Part shown: piece by piece, positions 49,902 through 61,686 of the stretch | Layout: each line of letters starts with the position of its first letter | How positions within the stretch are numbered: position 1 is the stretch's first letter | Assembly (NCBI GenBank): GCA_022559985.1 | Contig: JAFJTR010000095.1 | Location: forward strand, 3,216 to 67,215 | Length of the DNA stretch: 64,000 bases | DNA from: Parastagonospora avenae f. sp. tritici 18332-5 | Taxonomy: Eukaryota; Ascomycota; Dothideomycetes; Pleosporales; Phaeosphaeriaceae | Direction: 5' to 3' | The notes under the pieces: generated by a model | What the model was told of the DNA's origin: nothing | Databases searched by the model: none | The model's input: only the letters and a program-made list of their open reading frames with translations | Made by a program: the position numbers and the translations under genes

Positions 49902-52900
49902 ATGGACTCGCAACAGGGCGCGGCCGGATTCGCCTTTGATATGAACATGGATTTCAGCACCGTATTCCCGAAGCCCACCGAGGGTGAAACCTCGAACGGC
50001 TTCTTCTTTGGTGACGAGGGCATCGACACGACCACAACCTTTGTGGACCCACTGGCAATGTTTCCTCAGCAGACACCCACATGCTTTGACATCCAACAAG
50101 GCCTTGTAAGTGTACCCTTCCTAGAGACCGTCCTTTACGAAGGGGAACTGAACATTGCGGTGCCATCGAACCAATACTATGAAGCTGTATACAGCTTTGC
50201 CAGGTTTTGAGTGCAACGACAAGACCACGTTTACAGCTTCAGGTTATGAGAAGGATGACCTGCTGTTGCTACTCCCGTTGCAGTTGATAATACGTAGTTG
50301 TGCAACTCTTGGCCAGCGACTGACTTGTTCGTAGCCTTTGGATAACACTTCGGGAAGTGCTTCGATATGGGATGGGCAGCTCACACCAGATCTGCAGCAT
50401 GGTCTTGTACGTGAGCTAGACTAGTAGATCTATCACGGGCCGCTGACACCTCACAGTGCTCTGATAACGCTTCGGGGAGCTCTTCAGCATGGCACAGCAG
50501 CTCTTTCGACTCATTATATCAGCCCCAGGCATCCTTCAGTCTGGGCAAGCGGCCATTACAGCTCGACGTTGAGGACTTGCCTCAACCCAAGCGTCACGAG
50601 CCAATCTCCGATTTCACACTCTTCCCTACGCCTGCTGCGACATGGGCCCAAGATATGCAATCAACACCTGCAGCTTCTTCTATCGAGTTCGGAATTTCCG
50701 ACGAAGCTGCTGACATGTGCGCGATGTGGTTCAACAAGTATGCCATTCTGCCCAGCGATCGACACATCGATTCTCTGAGCCAGCTTACGGGCGAGCCTGC
50801 GGACGCCATTCGGCATTGGTTTGGTCGGCTTATGAAGCAAGGCATGAATACCAGCCAGGGGGATTCCGCCTATCGTTCGCAGACATCGCTTCCCCAGTCG
50901 AACCAATTTTGGGATGAGCACACCACGGGTCTCGTTCAAGTGCCTCAGCTACCATTCGATGAGAGCACCCAGGGATCCGCTACAACAATTTCAGACGTGA
51001 GCCCCGTGCAGGAGACTGTCACAGTCAGCCAATCATCCAATACTCTCCGTGGCAGCAGGAAGTCGCGTTGCGCGCCTACAGACGACCTTTCACTTCTTAG
51101 CCGAGATTCGAGCAAGATATACCAGTGTACACGGAAGTGTGGCAAGCGCTACGGCCGCAAGTGCGACTGGAAGAGAAATGAAGAGGAGGGCTACCCGTGC
51201 AAATCATGGGTATGCAACCTGTGTAAGAGCACTGGCACAGAAAACGTCAAACCGTGTTATAGAAAGTACCACTTCGCCCAACATTTCCGTAACATCCATC
51301 CAGGCATAAACTGCGAAGATTACCAAGAGGCAAGTGTCGTATGTTCTGAGACAGAATTCCCACGACGATGCGGGTTTTGTAGACATCGCTTCGAATCGAG
51401 ACAAGACCGCATAGATCACATCGCAGATCACTTCAAAAAGGGGAAGTGTATGCTAGACTGGGATGATCGTGACACCAACGATGGCTCCAACGACAACAAT
51501 AACAACGATGATGACGACGATCAACCAAGCGACGACGACTCTGACAACAGCAAGCCCCACCAACCACCACCTCGTGTTCCTAGAGGTGGCTCCGACTCAC
51601 AGTACTATGGTAGTGGCAGCCATAACGATGGCGGAAACGGTTCAGGATCTCAGGGCAGCTACTTCCAGTTCCAGCTTTCACGACTTAGTGAAAGCGAGGC
51701 TGGAAGTGAGGTGTATTACGCGCAGCAACCTATTATTAAACCAACGAGCGATCAACGCACGCGCTGCAGATCAGAACCACCACAACAGCGATTATCGTCA
51801 ACTCACGAGCTCGATGCGACAGCGGAATACGACGCAGGTCCTTTGGCCCGAGATGCTGTCTCCAGGTCCTTAACGGTTACGAAGCAAGTGTACCCGATGT
51901 CGCTTCTCGATGGACTACAGTCCACAAACGATGCCATTACTACTGGGTCAGGAACACTTGTGGTCCGGCAGGAACATCAGTCTTCGGACTCAACGCCAGT
52001 CGAACCTAAGGTGCTCCAGCTCATCCCAACCAACTCGCAATCATTCCTGAGTGTCAGGTTCCTTGGATCAGGTGGCTTCAGTACGGTCGATGAAGTTGTA
52101 CACCGCGGAACGAAACTACGCCTCGGTCGAAAGACGCTAAAGAATCGCGATCCAGCTGCTGTTGAGGAGCTGAGGAAAGAGGTCAACGTACTACAGAAGT
52201 TACGCCATCCTCACGTAATCCGCTTCCTTGGAGCCTATTCCCAGGGAGACAAGCTGTCCATACTACTCTCACCTATCGCGGACACTACATTATCGCTATG
52301 GCTAGAGCGCTTTACACATGCAAAGCCTGGCAACTTCAGTCAAATCATCACGAAGATGTTTGGTTGTTTGGCTTCATCAGTGCGATACCTTCACGAGCAG
52401 CGACCTGTCGTCAAGCACTTGGATATCAAGCCGCAGAACATCCTCATCGTTGAAGGTGACGGAGAATTCCCCCATGTGGTACTTTGCGACTTTGGCATCA
52501 GTACATCGGACGATATCTGCGAAGGAAGACCTCAGCCCTTAACACGCCAGTACGTCGCGCCCGAGGTGTTTGGGGGCTTCCATCGAACGTCTCGTACACC
52601 GGCTGCCGATATTTGGAGTCTTGGCTGCGTATTCGCCGAGATGGCGTCTATACCGTTTGGCCAGAGCAACACTAAGTGGATGAGTCTCCGCAGCGAATTC
52701 AGTGGAAGGACTGGCAAGTACTACTGGCAAGATGTGTCAGGCCTTCAAAACAGGCTCGCATTAGTACTCGAAAACGCCACATCTGCTACCGAGAGGACTA
52801 TCACGCGCACACTCCAAGCGATGCTCCAGCGTCAACCGGCTGAACGACCGAATGCTTCGTCACTGACCTTGGTATTCACCCCTGCACCTTGCTGTCTCAG

Positions 52901-54251
52901 CTGGCCGAACGACAAGGCCGCTTATCCTGGCCCTCAAGAAGAGCTCTCCATGGTGGAGATGCTAGTCCATGAGGACGACAAACATTGCCGCGACCAAGTG
53001 AATCAGTGTAGTGGTATTGTCACTACAATTCGGCAAGAGAAGCCTGGTGCTCAGGCCTGGCTTGAGCAATGTCTGCACACACACGGAGCCTGCAGTCACG
53101 CAAGCCTCAGTGAATCAAAGACCCTACCTACGCGACTAGTAGACACCAAACCAGAGGATGGAACGTCCTGCGTGCGCGTTATCGATAGCGCGTCGATCAG
53201 CTCACTGACTGATTCGATTGACTATGTCGCGCTGAGCCATTTGTGGAACGAGTCTCATACAAGCCTGACAACTGCTGGCCTGGAGGCTATGAAGTCGGGA
53301 ATACCTCTCTCAACACTATCTTGCGCACTCAATACTGCGATCACTGCAGCACAGGATCTTGGGTATAGGTACATCTGGACCGACTCCCTATGTGTCATAC
53401 AAGACGTCGAAGAAAGCAGACGAGAAGAGTGTGCGAACATGGCTTCCGTGTTCCGCAATGCAGCCTTAACGCTTGTACTGGATTCCATTGAGAATGGGGT
53501 AGAAGGCTTCAGGAAAGCACTTGCAGAGAGTGACTCCGGATTTGCCTGGGATACTCGTGCATGGGCGTTACAAGAGCGGCTACTGAGTCACCGCTTCCTG
53601 CATCTCGGCCAAGAACAGATGTACTGGGAGTGCAACTCGCTCAAGGCATCACAGACCTTCCCGCAAGGCTTACCTCTCCTAGTATGGGAGAAGGCGCATA
53701 GCAAACCCGATACGCTCAAAGGCATTCAGCCTGGTATGAAGGAGATGCCTTCTTACAACTCGCTACTAGCTCATGACGGGATCGCTGCCAGCACGGAAGA
53801 GCAACTACGTGTTGCTCCAGCCACTGCCGCGGACAAGAATAGCAGTTCGCTTCGAACGGAGCCCCTGCGCGACTTGCAGTGGATCAGAAAAGAAGGCGAC
53901 TGCATCAGAGACGGCACGGAAGCCGCTCAGACTTACAGTGCCGTTTCATCATCAGTCATGAGCGACAAGGCAACCATCACCAGCGACAAGCTAGGCAACT
54001 CCTCTGTCTTTACTACCAGCACATGCGCAAATGGCAACAAGCGTCTGACCGCCGACGGAGGAACGCACAACTGCAGCAGCAAGGCCTTGCTCGCGCCGAA
54101 CGACGTTGATGGCAGGCGAGATATCAAGTCAAGTGGGCAGTTAGATAGGCATGGTAGTAGGAATGGGAGGTTGAGAGATGGGAATCCGAATGCGAATGGA
54201 ATTGGACAGGGCATGAGTAGTCGGGATGCAAATGCAGCAAGGAAGGTGTAG
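49902..54251 (+). CDS. Homeodomain-like + C2H2/Cys-rich + protein kinase + HET domain fusion protein
   Basis: Exons 49902-50105, 50335-50406 and 50457-54251 give 1356 residues. Domains in order: an acidic, aromatic-rich N-terminus; a homeodomain-like helix set at about 174-220 (ADMCAMWFNKY ... AIRHWFGRLMKQ, without the usual DNA-contact Asn after WF); a Cys/His zinc region at about 312-424 (YQCTRKCGKRYGRKCDW, CGFCRHRFESRQDRIDHIADH); an Asn/Asp-rich linker; and a protein kinase at about 622-860 with GSGGFSTV (Gly loop), HLDIKPQN (His746, Asp748), DFG Asp770 and APE. A HET domain follows at about 1013-1150: YVALSHLW, WTDSLCVIQD and RAWALQERLLSHRFL ... YWEC. The tail is low complexity. HET proteins trigger programmed cell death on non-self recognition. 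The large third exon has no internal stop, so kinase and HET are on one polypeptide; the first two exons are less certain. Confidence 0.85.
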
Positions 54252-54954
54252 TTCTTGATGGACCGATCGGTGCATCATGTACCGTCATGGAGAGTACGGT
54301 GTGGAACGGTGGACTTACATAGCAATCACGTTTCCCTTATTCATGTTTATTTGCGCGTTCTGAATTGTATTGGTCCTCTTTAGTCTACTTCGTACCCACA
54401 CACAATCTGCAGACAGACCAACTATGCTCATCAAGATTCATGCCTTCTGATTGCTACTGCAATTATCTCCAACCTGTACGCGGTGACAAAGCTATTCTTC
54501 TAGAGCATCGAAATTTGCGCTTACCTCTAGGCTGTACTATAATTAGAGCCACACCGGACAGTCCTACTGTTGATAGGCCTTGTACGATCGTACGGGTGAA
54601 TAACAACATCGAGGTTCTTCTGGTGACTCGGGATTGGTATTCCTGATCTATGAACGTGGGTGTTACGAAGGTATATCTAAGCTCAGCGAAAGTCAGACCG
54701 ATGCAGGACCGAGGCGGGTATCTTGCGCGCAGCGTCAGGTGACAGGATATGTGTATCCCGACACCCACCCATATATATGAATACTTTGCAACAATGTAAG
54801 ATACGTCACAGCCACACGGAACGAAATAGGAGGCCAATATGCAAGAGCATAGCGCTTTTTTGTCGCTACTAACCTCGACGTCAGCACTTTGTAGGCACTT
54901 TTATTGCTATTCATACAATTATGGTATCACGTCTTCCTATGCTTTGACTTCTTC
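54252..54954. other. Convergent intergenic region, kinase-HET gene / NUP85
   Basis: No gene seen. At the right end an 18-bp unit is repeated twice (54933-54968) and overlaps the NUP85 stop codon. Confidence 0.65.
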
Positions 54955-54968
54955 CTATGCTTTGACTT
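54933..54968. repeat. 18-bp direct duplication over the NUP85 stop
   Basis: Two perfect copies of cttcctatgctttgactt abut each other. On the minus strand the inner copy encodes the last NUP85 codons and the TAG stop, and the outer copy repeats them in frame after the stop. Confidence 0.9.
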
Positions 54969-57900
54969 CTCCCTCCGCAAAAGCTCTTCCAATCTCCCTT
55001 GTAACGCCGAGTCTCAGCACCCTAATCAAATCCCCACCACTTGCGCCCTTGTGAAATGCACGTCTCCAATCCCAACCGCGCTGGCTCTCATCAACGCCAC
55101 CACCCTTGGTCAGCATAGCGGAGCTTTCAGTGCTCTGTCCATCTGTCGAACCAAACTCAATTAGCGAGAACTGGCTGGAGGCAGTCGTTAGGTTGGATGT
55201 CGATTTCTGCAGACCGTGTTGTGGATCGTGTGCAGCTGACAATGTGGTGCATAGTACTTCCTCGCACTGGGTCCGTATCATGCTTGGTGCAGTTTCGAAG
55301 TCCTCAATTGCGGCCAGAAGATTATACAGATGTCGAAGCGTGAAGGTGCGCTTCGGTTGGTTGACGAAAACCAGACTTTCGCCAAGAAGTGGTAGGATGA
55401 GATCGACTGGAACCACGGTTTCGATCTCGGGATCGTATAGGCCGCCGCGGATACTTGATGCTGCGCTTGCAATGATGACACTAAGCGCACTTGCCGCGGC
55501 ACGTTTACGGGCCATGGGTCGGTGAGCTGGCTTTTCGCCTTCCTTCAGAAGGACTTCTTCATCTCGGAGATCGTAGAATTTGCGGATCGTCGCGTAGCCA
55601 CTGAGGTGATTGGAGAGCATTGTTGCGGCTCCGGAATCGAGATTTGCAAGGTTTGTAAGGGTCTGCTTGGGAGATGTGATGAGCGAGTTGAGAGACTCGT
55701 CAAGTTCATGTGGAGGTGGGAAGGCGATGGATTTTATCAAGCAGTGGGCGACTAGAACTCGCAAAACTTCCTGGACTTTAGGGGTGTTATGGGCACGAGC
55801 GTAGTATAATAGGGTGTCGCCGTAATTTTGAGTGTTCGTTCGGAGGTGGTCGGCATATTTCTGTCATGGTTAATGAAAGAGCTTACGATGGCGTGAGTGG
55901 ACAACATACCTGGGCTATGGTCAAGGCATGTTGCGCTAGACCAAGCTCATGACACAGTCGAGTGATCTTATCAACACGAACGGACGATTCGAGCGGAAGC
56001 TCGTTGAGGATCTGCTGAATACGCCCGCTAGCTGTTACGGTATCATCAAGTCGTCCCAACACCTGTATGGCGAGTTCCCAGCCTTCCTTTGATGCTTGGC
56101 CATGTTGATCTTTGAACTGTCCTTTCGTCGCTAACAGCTTGGCATATGCGACCAGGAAGTCGTCCTTGCTCACACCTGTCCGTTGTTGCTCAGTGTAGCT
56201 CAATACCATCAGGTCGCTTTGATCAAATTGGTCCATGATGCCGTCCGCGCGCAGGAACCACTCGCCAGTGCTTGCGAGCTCTGCGACCGCTGCGGCTACA
56301 GGGAGTGACCAACCACTCAGGATCTGGAGTATTCCCTCGATGTTGTCATCCACCACGCAAGCAAGTCCTACTTCAAAGCGGTCTGTGACATTGACACTGA
56401 AGTCTTCGTCACTGTTCGCAACCACCATTGCCAGTGAGGCAGACAAGCGTTGGCAGTATGCTTTGACCGGTGTGACATCGACGGAGCGAACTCGCTGGGA
56501 TCGCATGATTGAGCGGCGAGTGGCTGCAAGGCTGCCCTGCTCTGCTTCTTCCTCTTCGCCATTCCACCAAATCGTTAGAGTCAATACGGCCTCAATCCAG
56601 TCCGCCGCTATGTTCAGTACCTCTTCTTCATTACCAGCCAGAAGCTTGTATAACCTCTGCAGGTTTTCGTATATCGACCACGGTACCTTACTCTCGGCTT
56701 TGCGGCTGGCTACACTGAGTCCAAAATTGGCTTGCGACTGTGAGATGCCGAAATGAGAGGCTGTGAACGACTGTGATACGGCATTTCGGCTGGCGCTATC
56801 TCCTTCTGCAAAGTCTTGCAGAGCGATGTACGCTTGCTGTACGCGTTGGCGAAAGATAGTCCAATCGTGACCCTTTACATCCCAATCTTCCGAGACAAGC
56901 GCTGGACACTCGCGTAGTAGGTTAGTCGCTGCCTGTACTGCTTCGTTCGCATTCTGAAGATGAGATCCGCTGTAACCTCTGTCTCCCAGACCGTCTTCTT
57001 GGGCTGTCGCAGCGAACTCAAGGTGCGCGCCCTGTAGCAGCTGCAGACACTGCCGGAAATTGCCCCGGACGGCGGCAGCTTGCACGCCCTCCCAGTAAGA
57101 CGGATGCCTCGAGTAGCCATGCGTCTCCCTCAGCACGAGTTGTACCTCTGACACATCTGGGTACACGTAGTTCAGCCAATCGAGCAGTATCTTGGGGACC
57201 GGCTTGTAGTGTCTCGAATCGGGTCGCGACGGCACGAGGGACAGCGCGGAAGTGCGCTGATTCTGAGCGGCTGGTGGCGGCTGGTGGAGGGTCAGCAGCA
57301 GACCCGCAAGCTTACTTGCAGCGCCTAGAGTGGTTGCGCTTCCAGACTGGCTGGACGACAAGCCTCCCTTTGACTTCTCTGCTGTCTGCCACAGCGACAC
57401 CAGCTCCTTAGCAACCTGGCCCAACACCTCCGTCCGCTTATCCGGCGTGTCGGAGTGAAGGGACTCATGCACCTTCGCGACTAGGCGCTCCGTTTCGAGA
57501 ATGACATGGTCGGGTTCCTGCAAAGTGATGCGGCTGATGGGCGGTGTCAGGCCCTTGGCTATGGCGAGGAAGTCGAAGCTGGTCTGCTTTGCGCCTGCCC
57601 ACACCATTGTTGGTTCTCGCTCTAGCTCATTGGCGCTGGTTCTTGACATTGCCGATTGTGAGAACTTGTTCTGTGGTTTCGCGCGTCGTTGTGCTGCCAA
57701 CTGCTCTTCCTCCTCCGAATCGTAGTCTTCGCCGTCCTCGTAGTCTTCCTCGTCCATGTCTTCGTCGTACTCGCCCTCTGCGTCCTCGTCGGGCGGGGGC
57801 GAGCTACTGGGTACCTGGAAGCCAGCGCTGAAGCCGCCGCCTGAGATGGTGCGCCCTCGCTGTGCTGCAGGCCTGCCCGAGTTGGATGTGCCAATGGACC

Positions 57901-58168
57901 CTAGGCCAAAGCCCTCGAGCTGGCCGTGTTTAGGCGGCGAGCTTGGTAGGTTGCTGAAGTCGAAGTTGATGCTCGGAGCAAAGGTGGGCTTGTTGCTTCC
58001 AAACAAGGCGCCCGACCTGGGAGGTGGACCAGCGGGTGTCGACGAGGGCCCAAAGGACTTGTTGGGCGGCGGCCCTGCAGGCGTCGTCGATGGATCGTCG
58101 CGATGCGAGTAACGGGAGTTGGACTGCGACCTCGGCGGCGTGGACGAGTGCACGCCTGAGCGAAACAT
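54955..58168 (-). CDS. NUP85: Nucleoporin NUP85
   Basis: Minus-strand exons 58168-55910 and 55860-54955 (49-bp phase-0 intron, IAQ|KYADHL) give 1054 residues. The N-terminal 170 residues are disordered, with TPAGPPP repeats, some FG-like motifs and an acidic stretch (EEDYEDGEDYDSEEEE). The rest is the alpha-helical Nup85 solenoid (ETHGYSRHPSYWEGVQAAAVRGNF, then DFLVAYAKLLATKGQF), which in other fungi pairs with Seh1 in the Y (Nup84) complex of the pore scaffold. The C-terminal segment about 755-1054 continues the solenoid. It is longer than yeast Nup85 mainly because of the N-terminal extension. Confidence 0.94.
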
Positions 58169-59127
58169 TGCTGCTGTCGTACTGCGCGGCTGCTAGCTAG
58201 CTGTCGGCGGGCTGCGTCGGGGCCAGAACAAAGGAAAAGGCACTGCAATTTCCGGATTCTATGTCCAAATGAGCGGGCAGTCCTTCATCAACGCCGTGCA
58301 ACACCAGGAATGCGTTGGGGAATTGAGCAGGTGCCGCTGTTGTCGTGGGCGCAAAACATAAACTTCGCGACATTCGGGCGACGCGTAGGGAGCTTTGCCT
58401 TGGCGCGCGGTATCTCATTGCCAGGAACAACTTTTCTCCGTCGGCGGCAAAGCGTCAGCAACACAGTGAACCCATGCACACCCCAGACCGACATCCACCA
58501 TAATCCACCTGCAATCTAGACTATATTGCAACGCCACGTGCTGCTGCCTCGCCATGCCCGTCTAGCACCGCACTTGCGCGCCTCTTTGCTTTCGTTTTTG
58601 CTCGTCTTTCAGCGCCCCGTTCCTGGATCGGCGAGGAATGCGTAGGCCAGCAGCGAATGGGGCGACAAAACCTGCTGGTAGTGCCTATCAGAGCCGGTCC
58701 TAGTCCCCCGCCATGCCGTCTATAATGAATTCGATATCGCGTCGTCACCAAGTTGCCCCCCGTCGCTTGCAGCAGCTTGCACAAGGGTGCGCTACTGCGT
58801 AATGGCGCCAGGGATATTATTAAGGTACCCGTGCTGCTCGACTGGTCACTGAGACGGCGTCTTTGCGATTCATCAGCCTCGACCAGCTCAACCAGCTGAC
58901 GCCTCTGGCCCAAGTCCAAACGGTGCATCCCGCTGCTACCGGCTCGGTCAGGTCAGGCCCTGCTGCACCCGCTGCTTCCGCACCGTCACTCGTCCCCTGC
59001 ACTGGTGTCGTGCGAGCCATTGTACATCTATGTCCTTTGTCCCTAATGTCTAGTAGCCTTCCGGCTGTTCCACATCCTCTGCGCTTCTGAAGCCTGCTGC
59101 GCCCGCGCGCACCCCAAAGTGACCGCC
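58169..59127. promoter_or_regulatory. Divergent promoter NUP85 / SYLF gene
   Basis: This 959-bp region lies between opposite start codons. ORFs here (for example 58521-58928 minus) have no domain. No repeat or RNA gene seen. Confidence 0.5.
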
Positions 59128-61022
59128 ATGGCCTTCTGGTCCAAGACCAAAGAGAACTCCAAGGTCGGCTTTGACAAGGTCTACAACCTGGTCGACAAAC
59201 TGGGTGCGCCTGTCAACCGCCTGTCAAACAAGATCGGCTCTGAAGCATTCTGGCCAACAACGCTCGACATCGAGTCCGATAAGGCTGCACGTATCTTGAA
59301 GAGTTTCTGCAGTAAGTTGAGTGCTCGCATTGTGCTGTCGTAGTCTCTGACTCTTGTGCAGAGGATGGATACTACCAAGAAGAAGACCGCCCGCCAGTTG
59401 AGGGCGTTCCAAAGGGGAAGCAACGAGTACTCAAGAAGATCCCAACCACCGTAATCAAGAGCGCAAAAGGTCTCTGCATATTCACGACTATGCGGACCGG
59501 CCTCTGGGTCAGCGGATCAGGCGGCGCCGGCGTTCTCGTTGCCCGGAAGCCAGATGGCACCTGGTCACCACCAAGTGGCATAATGATGCACACGGTCGGT
59601 GTTGGGTTTCTGGTAGGAGTCGACATCTACGACTGCGTCATCGTCATAAACTCGGACAAGGCGCTCGAAGCATTTCAGTCCATCCGGTGCACACTGGGCG
59701 GGGAGATCAGTGCGGTAGCTGGCCCTGCTGGAGTCGGTGGAATTCTCGACACCGAACTCCACAAACGGCAGTCGCCCCTCTTTACGTACATCAAGTCGCG
59801 CGGCTTCTATGCGGGTCTACAGCTTGACGGTACCATCGTCATCGAACGGACAGACGAGAACGAGCGCTTCTATGGCGAGCGCATCGGGGTCAAAGATATC
59901 TTGGCAGGGAAGGTCCGCCACGCTCCGTACGAAGTCCGGAGGTTGATGGAAACTCTCAAAGCTGCTCAAGGCGACACGGATGTGGACGAGTCTCTCATAC
60001 CGGACGAAGCACCACCCGCGGATTACGAGGTCACTGCGCCAGATGACAAAGCTTTCGGTATCCCTGCGAAGGAAGATCCTGATCCGTTTGGTGTGCTAGC
60101 GCTACAGGATGCTGGTTTTGAAATCAAGGAAGCAGGCACACACAAGAGACCGACGAGTGAGCAATTCGAGTTCAAGCCAAGCCCAACAAGCCCAATCTAC
60201 GCCACCTTCAGGAGAAGCATGGACAACCGATCAAGCATAGCTATGAGCAGGAGATCTAGCTGGCGCACTAGCACTATCAGCAGTGTGCTCGAACCACGCG
60301 CACCGAGTATTATGATGGACACGAGCACACAGACCGACGATTTGCCCCCACCACCCAAGAAAATCCCACCTACGCTGCCACCGAGGCAGAGCATAACTCG
60401 TCTATCGACGCCTCCGGTAATCGAGACACCGGAGCCAAAAGTAGAAGTGACGGAACCGCCAGTAGAGAAGACTGAAGCGGAGAAGATTCTCGAAAGGGCG
60501 ATTGCCGAGTCGCAAGGGTTGAACACCAACGACCCGAAGGCATCTGATGAGGTCGGCTCAGACGACGATGACGAGGAAGACGAGGACGAGGAAGACGAGG
60601 ACGAGGAAGAAGAAGAGCCTGTTATTATCCATGAAGTTCACCAGGCTGCTGCACCTCAAGTCGTTACCCGTGCCCGCGTCGTGCAGGTCGCGAAGCCGAT
60701 GCCCCCGCAGCTTCCTGTCAGAAGTCCTCATCGTCCCAATCGGATCTCTATCGCCTCAGAAGCTTCGAGCGAGCGTACGCACGATGCTACCAACGGGCAA
60801 TCGCTTGCTGCCGAGAAGCAAAGCCCTATCTCTACCCCGTCTCTCAGACATGGTGACTCGACATCCTCCCTGTCGTCTGTAGAAGGCGCCAACCTTGACC
60901 ACGTTGAAGATAAGCTCTCGAATGAAGCAGCATCCGAGGCTGAGAAGAGAGTGGAGAAGAAAGACCACCTGCAATCCCCCCCACCTTCTCCGCTGAAGAC
61001 TGTCCCAGGCAGTTTCGAGTGA
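59128..61022 (+). CDS. SYLF-domain (Ysc84-like) lipid/actin-binding protein without SH3
   Basis: Exons 59128-59311 and 59362-61022 (50-bp intron) give 614 residues. Residues 1-225 form the SYLF/Ysc84 domain: AFWSKTKENSKVGFDK, AARILKSFCKDGYY, IPTTVIKSAKGLCIFT, GSGGAGVLVARK, GVGFLVGVDIYDCVIVIN, and SPLFTYIKSRGFYAGLQLDG. The remainder is disordered: Ser-rich, then proline-rich (DLPPPPKKIPPTLPPRQ), then an Asp/Glu block (about 465-485). In yeast, Ysc84 and Lsb3 bind phosphoinositides and actin at endocytic sites and end in an SH3 domain. No SH3 is seen here; the proline-rich part may instead bind SH3 proteins. The start is the MAFWSKTK methionine. Confidence 0.9.
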
Positions 61023-61686
61023 AGTGGATGGCCATACTAATTCCTATCGGCTTGAAGACCATCTTCCGAGGTTTGTCACTTACGAATCACGACTGTTATA
61101 AACATTTGCGCATGGCTTACGCCTTCTTTGACGTTCGATTCCCCATCATGCATCATCAACTTCTTGCGCTGTCAGGACGACAGCTTGCTTAGTATTAGTA
61201 AAAGTAGTATTATTAAAATTCAAAAAGAAATAATTCACGGGGCCCAAAACTCATCGTACGTGCATGTGGAAAACATATGAGGACTTGGTTTGCTTACAGC
61301 CTCTTCGCAAACTCGACGGAACACGACGTCTGTTCTCAGCGAGACGTGTAAGAACAATACATGCGAAGTTCATAGTCTCTATCTTAATCCAGATGAGGAC
61401 AAGCGCTTGTTGAATTGCTCCATGAGCTTTGCGCGATGGTGCAGTCCCGAGGTCGCACTCGTAGGACGTGCCATCCCTGCAGAAATTTTGGGATCTCCAA
61501 CTTGGTGAAGGTCCCACCACAACCTTACAAACACCTTTCCAACCCGCCTCCGCTCAACAAACCCCTGTAAGCCAGTTGCTCGCTCAGCCTGAACATACTG
61601 AGGCGAGTGCCGCGACCGTCCCAGAAATTATACGCGCGCCTAGGTTATATCACTTACACATGAGCGTATCCCAATTCTCACGCGCC
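61023..61686. other. Intergenic, SYLF 3' end and RRP7 upstream region
   Basis: No separate gene. The frame of RRP7 is open upstream of the chosen start back to 61468, including an ATG at 61661, so the RRP7 N-terminus could be up to nine residues longer. Confidence 0.6.
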
